DNA from: Tenrec ecaudatus
Lineage: Eukaryota > Chordata > Mammalia > Afrosoricida > Tenrecidae
Direction of reading: 5' to 3'
Length of the DNA: 64,000 bases
Assembly (NCBI RefSeq): GCF_050624435.1
Contig: NC_134546.1
Coordinates: 18,375,001-18,439,000, forward strand
The translations under genes and the position numbers were made by a program. Under the pieces are notes generated by a model. It was not told where the DNA came from. It worked only from the letters and a program-made list of their open reading frames with translations, and searched no databases. Below, piece by piece: positions 23,455 to 33,949 of the stretch (position 1 is its first letter; the number at the start of each line of letters is the position of its first letter).

Positions 23455-23823
23455 GTGTCCAAATTGACACGCGGCTCTGCTTCCGCTCCCAGCCTGCTTT
23501 GTGAAGTGCACCCTTGCACTCCAAGAGCACATTTATCAAGACTTCCAGAAACTGGAGCTGGGATGGACACCGTGGCTGTTGAAGATGTGACTGTGGACTT
23601 TTCTCAGGAAGAGTGGGCCTTGATGGATCATTCTCAGAGGAAACTCTACAGATATGTGATGATGGAAACTTTCAGAAACTTGGCCTCAGTAGTTTCCCAA
23701 AACCTTGATGTAGAAGAGCAATCCATTGAAAATACAATGAGAGTAAAATTCCTGGAAAATGGCACCTGGTCCTCCTCAGTAGGAGAAATATGTGAATTTC
23801 ATGTCTTTAAAGATCAGGATTAA
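23455..23823 (+). pseudogene. KRAB-domain retrocopy fragment, zinc fingers absent
   Basis: From the ATG at 23562 the frame reads a KRAB A box: '[20 protein letters not shown]' and then the '[16 protein letters not shown]' class block. About 45 further residues follow before a stop at 23821-23823. In KRAB zinc-finger genes the A box is a separate exon. Here the 5' UTR-like leader, the A box and downstream residues lie in one continuous stretch, which suggests a spliced retrocopy. No C2H2 finger follows; an AATAATAAT run comes directly after the stop. KRAB A boxes recruit TRIM28. The DV and MLE-type positions that matter for binding read YV and METF here. Expression is unknown. Confidence 0.65.
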
Positions 23824-24789
23824 AAATAATAATAATAATAATAAGCAGAACACGTAAGGGAGTTTTCTGGGCACATAATCCATTTATCATACAATTCAGC
23901 AGGTCAAACATATCAAGAATAATTGTACAATCATTGCCACAAGCAATTTTAAAACCTTTCTTTCATGATAAAATATCTTTTAGAATGAATTGTGTGGGAC
24001 TTAAGGGAAGAGGGCCCTGAGTTAGCCCCCCTTCTCGTCTTCCCTCTCCCTGCTCTCCAAACAAGACCTTGACTCTTCCGAGATGTCTCCAAACTCTGCC
24101 AGACCAATTAGCAAAACATGTTCACTATCTTGTAAGACTGAGTTACGACCTGCAGCTGTACCCTGTCACCCTGCCAACATGATAAAAATGTAAACTGTTG
24201 GCCAGAGATCCACGAGCAGGCCGGAGGTCTGAAACAGAGCTCTTGTCTTCCCTTGGCTGTGGCTACTGAGCTAAGTTAGTTCCGAGGACATCCTAAGCCG
24301 ATGGCAGTGAAGGGGACCAACTGCCCACCCTCACATCCCCTTCCAACCCCAAACATCAGAAACACAACCAGTGTGACCAAGAACAGTGTTACCCTCAACA
24401 ACAAAAAATTATGTACAAATTGTTTATAATTTCTCCTTATTGAACCTCAAAACATCCAATGCATACCAGTTACCAAAAGAAGGGGGAAATCCAAACAAAC
24501 TATGGTATGCCTGGTAAACCTTCACCTAATTGACAATTGTGTGTGCTCCTGAAGAAGATAAAAGGTGTACACAGAGTCTCTGTACCAGAAGGAACTGATT
24601 TCCACGCAACCATTTCAAGAAGTGAAGACTTCATCAAAAAGGTAAAAAGAGAATTCACACATGTCTGGGCAGGGGTGTGGGGGACGACTGGCAATGATAT
24701 ATCAGATAAAGGGCTAATTTTGAAAATCGATCGAAAACTGCATCACGTCCAGAGCTCTGGAGTCAAAGCTGGTTCCTGATCCATCTGAG
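23824..24789. other. Unassigned; LTR-like block at about 23990-24345
   Basis: The middle part has a TATA-like 'gataaaaatg' (24181) and a purine/pyrimidine structure similar to a class I retroviral LTR. I cannot define ends or a TSD. The last 400 bp are not recognised. No gene is seen. Confidence 0.35.
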
Positions 24790-25975
24790 CGGTCGCCCGT
24801 CACCTCATTCTCTCCCAACAGGACGGACCGGATGCTGCTGTGTCCTTCGCCAAGGACTTCTTGGCAGGTCCGGTGGCCACCGCCATCTCCAAGACGGCGG
24901 CAGCGCCCATGGAACAGGTCAAGCTGCTGCTGCAGGTGCAAATCGCCGCAGAGAGGCAGTGCAAGGGCATGGTGGACTGCGTGGTTCGTATCCCTAAGGA
25001 GCAGAGAGTCCTGTCCTTCTGGCGAGGTAACCTGGCCAATGTCATCCGATACTTCCCCACCCAGGCTCTCAACTTTGCCTTCAAAGATAAATACGAGCAG
25101 ATCCTCCTGGGTGGTGTGGACAAGAGGACCCAGCTCTGGCGCTACTCTGCAGGGAATCTGGCACCGGGCAGTGCCGCGGGGGCCACCTCTTTGTGCTTTG
25201 TGTACCCTCTTGATTTTGCCCGTACCCGTCTAGCAGCTGGTGGGGGCAAAGCCGGCGCCGATCCGGAGTTGAAAGGCCTCGGTGACTGCCTGGTCCAGAT
25301 CCCCGAGTCTGATGGGATGAGGGGCCTGTCCCAGGACTTCACCGTGACTGTGCAGGGGATGATCATCTACCGGACCGCCAACTTTGGCGCCATGGCACCG
25401 CAAAGGGAATGCTTCCGGAGCCCAAGAACACCACATCTTCGTCAGCTGGGTGATGGCACGGTCTGTCACAGCCGTGGCTGGGCGACTTCCTACCCATTTG
25501 ACACCGTTCTCAGCCGAGTGACGATGCAGTCGGGGCGCAAAGGAACCGCTATCAAGCACACCGGCCCGCCGGACTGCTGGAGGAAGATCGCTGGGGATGA
25601 AGGGAGCAAAGCGTTCTTCAAAGGTGCCTGGTCCAATGTGCTCAGAGACATGGGTGGTGCCTCTGCGCTGGTCTTGTACAATGAAATCAAGAAGAACACA
25701 TAAGTTATTTCCTAGTGGGTTCCCCTGTGAATGGGCATGTTGTATTATATAACATATTTTAAGCCTTCTTGGCAGACGGTTGTCTAGCTCAATGGCAACT
25801 CCCTACTGCTTAAAAATGGGAAGCAATAATCATCTGACCCGTTTTCTCTTAAAGCCATTTCCACGATGATCATGATGATGGGACTCAATTCTATTTTTTT
25901 TATTTCAGTCACTCCTAATAAATAAATAAATTTAAAGAAATAAAAAAATATCTGAGATGCAAAAAAGAAAGAAAG
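24790..25975 (+). pseudogene. SLC25A5: SLC25A5 (ANT2) processed pseudogene
   Basis: Intronless copy of the mitochondrial ADP/ATP carrier 2 mRNA with 3' UTR and an A-rich tail near 25960-25980. The frame is open for about 287 codons, from 24840 to the TAA at 25701-25703, ending 'EIKKNT' (parent 'EIKKYT'). The original start codon is not ATG (an ACG-like triplet near 24822). Carrier repeats 1 and 2 are recognisable ('FLAG', '[13 protein letters not shown]', '[11 protein letters not shown]'). A frame disturbance between about 25390 and 25480 scrambles the segment before 'YPFDTV'. The nucleotide-carrier signature RRRMMM has become LSRVTM, which would abolish transport. No TSD was located. Confidence 0.92.
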
Positions 25976-26340
25976 AAAATTATATCACTTTTATAAGAAA
26001 AATACAAATAATCCAATTTTTTTAAATGGGCACAAGACACAAATAGAAAATATAACATCCAAATGGTCAACAGTTATATGAAAAAATACTCACATTCATT
26101 AGCCATAAGAGAAATATAAATTAAAACAACAATGATCTATCACCTCACACCGACATGTTTAGCAAAATTAAAAAGGAAAAGAAAATAAATGCTGGAGAGG
26201 ATGTGGGGAGATTGGAATGCTCCTTCATTGCTGCTGAGGTAGCAGAATTATACAATCGCTATGGAAGACAGTGTGGTGCTTCCTGAAACAAAGGCAAATA
26301 CCTTATGATTCTGTAATCTTTGTCCTTGGTATTGTGGTGG

Positions 26341-26909
26341 AGTGAAATTTCTTAATATAACTCTTCCTCATGTCTCTGTTACTTCCACCAAATGATTGTA
26401 ACAAAGTGTAACACTAATAGAGAGATTGGTCAGTTTCTGTTACCACCTTCTTGCTGCCCTAGAGGAGAGAAGGTGAGGGCCTCACCAATTGTCCAGCAGC
26501 AGAGAAAGTCCAGGCCCATTTTGGAAAAGAATGTCCAAGCTAACTGTCTGAAGTGGCAAATGCTGCTGAGACCCTAGGCATCAGACTGTGGTACAGAGAC
26601 TCAGAGGAGCAAGGCTGAAACTATGGGGCATCTTCTCATTTGGGGCTAGACTATGGAACTATGAGACAAAGCCACAGTCAGCCTGGCTTCCCAGCTGATG
26701 GAGGCAAAGGCTGAAGGATCACAGAGACTGAAGACCAAAGAGGGACTTAGCTACTGGCCGAGGAGACCAATGAATGTGTCATCATTGATTACGATCCTGA
26801 TTTGTAGTACCATAACTTTCTTAATAGACCTCATTTAACTGTGAGTTTTGTGTGACCTTTGCAACAAATGATCAAACCGAGCATTAGAGTGGTGTGGGGG
26901 GAACGGTCG
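26341..26909. other. Unassigned, possibly an LTR
   Basis: This stretch sits between the L1 fragment and the RAN retrocopy. It starts near 'tattgtggtggagtgaaat' and has a relatively even base composition. It could be an LTR, but no TSD or motif settles it. No gene is seen. Confidence 0.35.
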
Positions 26910-27895
26910 GTGCTCAGAATAGGCAAAGATGTACCGGTGGGTGATGGCTGTACTGGAAAAATGACACTTATGAAACGTTTTCTGACTGGTGAATTTGAGA
27001 TGTAGCCAGCTGAGGCGTTGCAGCCCATCCCCTTGCATTTCATACTAACAACGGGCCAATTAAATTCAACCTGTGGGATACGGCTTGTCAAGAAAAATGA
27101 GAGATGTGGCAATTATATCCAAGCCCAATGCACCTTCATGATGTTCAATGTAACCTCAAGGGTTACTTACAAGAATAAGCCCAACTGGCAATGGATCTGG
27201 TGGAAGTATGTGAGAACATAGCCATTGTGTTGTGTGGCAACAAAGTGGACATTGAGGATAGGAGAGTTAAGGCACAACCCATTGTCTTCCACTGCAAGAA
27301 GAACCTCCAGTGCTGTGGCATCTCTGCAAAAAGTAACGACAACTTTGAAAAGCCCTTCCCTCCGCTTTCTAGAAAACTAACCGGAGACCCTAACCTGGAG
27401 TTGGTTGCCATGCCTGCGCCTGCCCTACCAGAGGTTGGCATGGACCCAGCTTTGGCAGCACAAGATGAGCGTGATTTAGAGGTTGTGCAGACAAGCGCTC
27501 TCCTGGATGAGGATGACGATCACCTTTTTCCAGAGAATGAAGCTGGAGCCCAGCATCCGAAGTCTAGTTTTCAGGCAACTGTCCTGTGAGGTCAGTGGTG
27601 TAGCGTGTTCGCCACTCCTATTACATGGCTGAGCTGAACATGCTCATCTTTGGGATGCTGAAGGAGATGAATGGGCTTCAGAGTGAGTGTGGCAGTGTTT
27701 TTTGGGTTTTTGTTGTTGTTTTATTCACATATCTCGCTGTTTGGGAACACAGTTGTCTTCTTTCTTGAAATTCAAGTACAACATCATTACAGTCACATCA
27801 CAGTATGCAGCGGTGATGTTTGTTTTGTTAACTATCATTCCCATTCCTTTTTGTTTATAACCAGAGTAAAGTTGTATTTCAAATAGCTGGAAAAA
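26910..27895 (+). pseudogene. RAN: RAN processed pseudogene
   Basis: Intronless copy of the nuclear-transport GTPase RAN. The P-loop region (GDGGTGK in the parent, here GDGCTGK) lies at about 26940. The frame at 27191-27589 continues from '[19 protein letters not shown]' to the C-terminal 'DEDDDH'. Damage is heavy: the switch I region is interrupted by an in-frame TAG after 'TGEFEM', part of switch II is deleted, and other frames are needed between 27000 and 27190. The 3' UTR continues to about 27887, with an AATAAA-like site lost to 'agtaaagttgtatttcaaa' and then an A-rich tail. Confidence 0.92.
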
Positions 27896-28599
27896 GAAAA
27901 GAAACATGGAATGTGGAGGCATGCCTGACCCCTATCTTGTGGCAAGAGGGAAGCCAATGGAGGTCAGATATGTCCACCTCCATTGCCATTTACCAGAGGT
28001 GTGTACCCTAAAGAAATAAAGAACAAAACACAAACAGGCATATGCACACCTGTTTATTGCAGTAATTTCTATAACAGAAAAAAGATGGAAGCAATCAAAA
28101 ACCCCATCTGTAGAAGGATGTATACGCAAATTCTGATTCATACACACAACAGAATATCACGCATCCTTTAAAAACAATGATGAATCTGTCAGACACCTTA
28201 TGACATTGACAAAAGTGGAGGATATGATGCTCAGCAAAGTTAGTCAATCTCAAAAAAAGTAAATATTTCATGACATCATTACTATAAAAGACAGAAAAAA
28301 TGGTTTTCACACTAAAGGAAAGACTTTGAAGACTAGGATGAGACCAGAGTTGGCGTGAGAATGGGGGAGGAGAAAGGCAGGGGCAGGGAGGGGAGGAGGG
28401 TGGGAAAAGGGAAAGAAGAGGAGGAACCGCGTACATGGGGGTTACTGGAATACCATTTTGATGAGATGGGCTGTACAACTATGTATAGTATGTTTTTCTT
28501 TGTACTTGTTAGATTCCACCAATAAAAGGGGAAAATAGTAAAAGTGAGTAAGATTAAAATTGCAAAAAAGAGAAAGGTCTTTAAAAAACCCAACAGGTT

Positions 28600-30562
28600 C
28601 CTTACCAATTAGACCTATCAAGTGGTTATAAAAGGCGAACAAGTACAGTTGAAACGGACTGAAATTCTTTTGTGACACACAAGTTAGTTTGAAAAGATCG
28701 CGGGAAAGAGGTAGCATATGATAAAGAGCCGATGGTTTTGAGGGAAGAGGTCCAAGTTGCACTGAAGGCACGAGCAAAAGACAGACTCCAGAAATGGACA
28801 GAATAATCAGTCAGAATGTGCCAACGAGCTGATCTAGCACTCACTGATCTAAGCCGAGAAGTTTAGACTATAGCTGCCAGGCTAACGACTGGAACCAGTC
28901 CTTAGTTGTGCCCAGTCCAAAGAGAAGTGACCCAATAGAATGTGGACATTATACAATATTATTAATAGCATATGCAAGTAAAATGTTACTGAAGATAATT
29001 TTTAAATGATTTTACGTCAACAGTCAACAGTACATCAACAGAGCTGCCAGAAACTCAAGCCAGATTCAGAAGAGGATATGGAATGAGGGACATCATTGCT
29101 GACACCGGATGGATCTTTGGTGAAAGCAGAGCATACCGCAGAGATGTTTACTTGTGCTATACTGACTACGCAAAGATATTCAAGTGTATGGGCCATAACT
29201 ATGGTTGACATTGAAACGAATGGGGATTCCAGAACGTTTAGTTGTGCTCATAAAGAACCTGTGCAGAGATCAAGTGGCACTCATCTGAACAGAATAGTGA
29301 ATACTGCATGATTTAAAATGATAAAGGATGTACATCAGGATTCTATCACTTCCCCATTCTTATTTTTTAATTAAATACTTTTATTAGGGGCTCTTACATC
29401 TCTTATCACAATGCATGCATTCATACATTCACCCATTGGGTCAAGCACATTTGCACATATGCTGCCATCATTGTTTTCAAAGCATTCTCTTCCCACTTGA
29501 ACCCCTAATATCAGCTCCCATTTCTTCCCCCTCTCACCCCTATCCTCCCTCCCTTATCATGAGCCCTTGATAGTTATAGATTATTATTTTCATATCTTAC
29601 ATTGTCCGCCATTGCCCTTCACCCACTTTTCTCTTATTTGTCCCCCTGGGAGAGGGTTATAAGTTGATCCTTGTGATAGACTATGCCTTTCCCTATCCCC
29701 CTTCCCTTATCGTCCTGCACTTACCCATACTTACTGAATCTGTATGCTGAGCAAATAACTCACAAAGCTGGACTATATGAACGAGAAAGTCAGCAGAATT
29801 TGCTGAAGTTTCATTAACAACCTGTGGTATGCAAACCTTGCTTTCTGAAAATGAAGAGGACTTGAAGCACTTCCTGATGAAGAGCAAAAATAATAGCCTT
29901 CAGAATTGATTTTAAAATGTAAAGAAAATCCATATCCTCACAACTGGACCAATAGGCAGCATCATGATAAATGGAGAAAAAGATTCAAGTTGTCTAGGGT
30001 TTCATTTTCCTTGTATCCATAATCAACCTTCATGTAAGCAGTAATCAAGAAATCTGCTGACGTTGCAGAAGGCCTATTTAAAGAGAACAAAACTGTCACT
30101 TTGAGTACTAAGGTGCACCTGACCAAGCCAAGGTATTTCAACCACCTTATATGCATGAGAAAGCTGGACAATGAATATGAAGACCGCCGAAGAACTGACA
30201 ACATATGGTGTTATCGAAGACTATTGAAAGTACCATGGTCTGCCAAAAGAACACATTTATCTGTGTAAAAAAAAAGTGTAGCCAGAAAACTCCATATTAA
30301 CAAGAATGGAAGACTTTGTCTCAGGTACTTGGGACATGTTGATAGGAGAGACCAGTCTCTGAGAGACCTGTCTACTTTTTCATAAAGTAGAGGGTCAGCA
30401 AAACACAGGAAGACTTTCTAGGCAGTGGACTGACACGGAAGCTGCAGCAGTGGCTCGACATAACAATTGTGAGGACAGCGCAGGACCAGACAGTGTTTTG
30501 TTCTGCTGTATGCAGGGTTGCTCTCTGTCAGAACAGACTTGATGGGATCTAATAACAAGATG
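28600..30562 (+). pseudogene. RTE/BovB LINE reverse-transcriptase region and 3' end
   Basis: It covers the end of the linker and the RT domain. Landmarks are 'gccagattcagaagaggat' (29059), 'tgactacgcaaagatattc' (29163, the 'DYAKAF' block) and the 3' terminus with 'ggcgcaggacc' class sequence (here 'agcgcaggaccagacagtg', 30478), ending at about 30562. An antisense L1 (29363-29722) splits the RT domain. Many stops mean it is inactive. With 20277-21570 it shows both RTE domains in the window, but on separate copies. Confidence 0.82.
29363..29722 (-). mobile_element. L1 3' end, antisense, inserted in RTE
   Basis: Antisense L1 terminus starting with the complement of 'cctaataaaa' ('ttttattaggggctcttac') and running 360 bp. 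The flanks cccattctta (29353-29362) and cccatactta (29723-29732) differ by a base or two, as an aged TSD would. Confidence 0.8.
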
Positions 30563-31189
30563 GCCTCAATGTCCAATGAAGATGTTAATAAAAATGGGCC
30601 CTTGTGGGGACAATGAAACAGCCTACAGTGGTTACAAAGTAGAAATAACCACGTGCTGTCATGGAAAAAAAGTAAATGGAAAATTATGTAGTATGGGCTT
30701 ATTTTTTCATAGTTTTATTGACATACTCATCATGTACTTCCATAGTTGTCATATCAAAAAGAGCTGTAAAAAAAGTTGTATAATCACCACTACAATCAGG
30801 TCTCAAACATTTTCCTCCTCCTTGTACTCATTATTAGCTTCCATTTCCCCCCAATCTTTCCTCCCATACCCCCAATAAGCCATAAATCTAGGTACTGTCT
30901 CTATAGATTAATCTCTCCTGGATTTCATATACTGGAAAACATTTTTAAAAACATCAAAATTAAAAATAAATAAAAAGACCAACAACAAAATAAATTAGAG
31001 AAATAAACTCAATTGTAGGGGGAAAAACCCTAGGGAATATTAAAAACTAGAAAAAAATTGAAATGGGTCAAAAGAGAGATTAAATGGTCAGGTGTTACAT
31101 TTTAACCTAATTACATCTGCATAATTGAGTTTACAATACTCACTGAAATCAAGACTATTAATATTCCTCAACTATGGTGAGAGGGTGTG
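30563..31189. other. Unassigned, with probable old antisense L1 3' end
   Basis: About 30700-30890 ('tttattgacatactcatc', 'tgtacttccatagttgtc') resembles an old L1 terminus in antisense. The rest, to 31189, is AT-rich and unassigned. Confidence 0.4.
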
Positions 31190-31676
31190 TTAGGCTGGTT
31201 GACTAGAGAAACAAATCCAATGACACTCATATATGTATAACAAAGAACTTTATACAAGAAGCTTTATATATAGGAAAACATCCCAGCCCAGTCCAGATCA
31301 AGTCCATAAGTCCAATCCTAGTTCATAAGTCCCTGTTCAGACTCACGCACATAGCACATGCAATGATACAGAATGCAGGAACATTATAGCCAGTGGGTGG
31401 ATCTAACAGTGCAGTGCATCACAGGGCTCTCGCAGGTCTCAGAGTGGCTCCCTGGCAGGAAGGTAAAGGTAGAGAGATGAGAGGGGCCAGCCTCCAGAGA
31501 GCCATTAATCTCCAAAGGAGGTCATCAAGCTGTTACTTGATTGGCAGGCTAAACTCCGCCCATATCCTCTTACAGGAGCCATGTTGGCACCCAAAAGCCT
31601 ATCACAGAGGGGATTCATCAGAGGTTTAATCCATGTAGGAGCTCTGCAAACAGACCCCTCCCACTATCATCCACAA
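31190..31676 (+). mobile_element. Probable ERVL-type solo LTR (MLT2-like)
   Basis: It starts 'tgttaggctggttgactag' followed by 'agaaacaaatcc', the classic opening of MLT2-like ERVL LTRs, and I place its end at 'catccaca'. No exact 5-bp TSD is visible, so the right end is uncertain. The copy at 6486-6968, read in antisense, begins in a comparable way. Confidence 0.6.
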
Positions 31677-32098
31677 CCTTCTGCTAATCAGGTATTCAAA
31701 ATTTAAGCTCTGATACCATTCCCTCTGTCGAATTTGGGTTTTACTTTTTATCATCCTTAGATCACACACTGGTGTACTTCTTCCACGGTTTTAGTTAATG
31801 CTTCACTTAGATGGCTGCTTTGAAGACAAGCCTTCAAGACACTAGATGCTATTCTTTTTGATAGTCAGACACCATCTATTTTCTTCACCACACTTTGCTG
31901 TAGCACCCATATCTTCAGTGATCTCTTCAGGAGGGGCTGACTCAAAATGAATTGTTTTAGATTGGGGCTATAAGTAAGTTGCTTATTTTTACTTTAAATT
32001 TGCATACCTAAAAAACAAACCTGGAGGAGGTTCCAAGAGGATGTCCAGGTAGAATCACCTGCCTCGTAATGCTGCTGTAAGATCAGAAAGTTAAGAAG
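31677..32098. other. Unassigned sequence before the L1
   Basis: It contains an L1 3' UTR-like antisense piece at about 31790-31870 ('gaccccagatgctatatc'-related words in complement, strongly decayed). No gene is seen. Confidence 0.35.
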
Positions 32099-32272
32099 TA
32101 AAGTTACCAAAATTAGAATATGCTCAAACCTATCAGCAGACACCATAAGAAGAGGAGAGAGTGGAGTGACATATTCCGAAAGTTGAAAGAAAATAACACA
32201 AACCCAAGAATATCTACCCAGTCAAATTATCTATCAAGATAGATGGAGAAGTAAGAGTCTTCCTGGACAAGG
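32099..32272 (+). repeat. 175-bp direct repeat, copy 1 (copy 2 at 33504-33686)
   Basis: The two copies share long identical runs: 'ttaccaaaattagaatatgc' onward for about 75 bp, and the last ~65 bp ending 'cttcctggacaagg'. They differ around 32207-32222, where copy 2 has 10-12 extra bases. Copy 2 lies within L1 coding sequence upstream of ORF2. Copy 1 stands before the L1 5' region. Confidence 0.88.
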
Positions 32273-33949
32273 CCAATAGTGGGAGGCAGGGTGCCAGAAA
32301 TAGAGTTCAAGTGTACTAGGGTCTGTGAATCAGCCCTCCCCCAGTGATTTTTGTCCATGGAGTGATTCGAAGGCTCACTGAAATGCTCCAGACCTGCTAA
32401 TCCTTCACCAGATACAGCAGGGATGGCATCTACCACCCCTTCCTGAGCACAAGATCCAACACCCACAGCATGCAGTAGTTACCCCAGACTGCTGCCTAAA
32501 GGTGGTGATAATCTTGGGCTCATAGACAGCCTCTGAGAACTAGCCACAAGGGTTCACACCAAAGGTCTCCTCTCTGTGACCCTCCCCACTCCTTCATTTT
32601 AGGCTTTGCACCTCTCTTCCTGGCCAGAAACAGAGCAACTATATCAGCTATCCCCTTTCCCTCTCTGCTCAGCTCCCCATCTGCCAGCATGGGTAACAAC
32701 AGATATTAGACACAAATTTGCTGCAAATGTAGTATATTTACCACAACCTGCAGAGCTGTGTGGAGGGAGCCAGGGGATAACACAGGAGGGCAGCTCAGGC
32801 AATTCAGACCCAGTGGGCCCCAAATCCACTCAGTTAATCTGCATCACCCCATTACCAGGGCACCATAAAAGCCCAGGGCAGTTGGCTACAGGCAGCCCGC
32901 ATAAACATTCCTACCAATCTCCCAAAGCGAGACATCAGGGCTCATTGAACCCTGGGGAAATAGTTCTGAGCTCCTCCAAAATGACACACAGACAGCAAAC
33001 TACTTCAACAGCCTTAACGAAAATTCAGGAAAAACAAAAGACAATGTTGAGTGAGTTCTGAACCTAACAATGTTCATGGAAGAAGCAGACGTTGATCTGC
33101 TACAGAAAGCAATCTTCAGAAAGCTTCTTGGATTCATACAGGATATGAGGGAAGCAATACATAAAAAAAGATTAAAGGATAGAAGATATAAAGGCCACAT
33201 ACCAAAGGGAAATACAAGAATTAAGGAACAAAGTAACAAAAGCAAATAACAAATTTACAGACTTCACCAACATATGAGAAGAAGCGGAGAAGAGTACAAG
33301 TAATCGTGTGGATAACCATGTAGCTTTCAACAAATGGGAAAATGTCAATCAAGATCATCAGAGAAGCTGAAGAAAACTTAAGAACAATGTCTGATAAAAT
33401 GAAGAGGAACAACATTAGAATAATTTGACATATAATAGTTAAACTATTCAACTTTGAGGAGAAAACCGTAATAGAGCAGCTAGGGGGAAAGAGGCAGTCA
33501 CCTATAAAGTTACCAAAATTAGAATATGCTCAAACCTATCAGCAGACACCATAAGAAGAGGAGAGAGTGGAGTGACATATTCCCAAAGTTAAAAGAAAAT
33601 AACAAGAATATTCTACCCAAGAATATTCTACCCAGCCAAATTATCTATCAAGATAGATGGAGAAGTAAGAGTCTTCCTGGACAAGGAAAAACTCAAAGAA
33701 TCCGTTAAAAGAAACCCAGCTCTACAAAAAACTCTTACTGTCCCAGTATGGGCAGAAGAACAGCACTCACCAGCACAAATAAGAGACCGCCACATAGAGC
33801 AACTCCACCCAGAGATCAACACATTGAAAACAGCCAAGATAGCATTGGCTCAATGGTGAAAAAAAGGCAAGAATGAACAACACACACACACACAGACACA
33901 AAATGCATTGATAAGAAGGGAGGTAGGAAACACCCAACACAAAAGGTAC

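Larger units (their letters stand above)
25976..28560 (+). mobile_element. Old L1 ORF2 3' part, interrupted at 26341-27985
   Basis: The stretches 25976-26340 and 27986-28300 resemble the end of L1 ORF2 ('gggagattggaatgctcc' region, then 'tgcacacctgtttattgcag' region), followed by a 3' tail to about 28560. The middle is replaced by unassigned sequence and the RAN retrocopy. It is older than the 32-40 kb L1, judged by decay. Confidence 0.65.
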
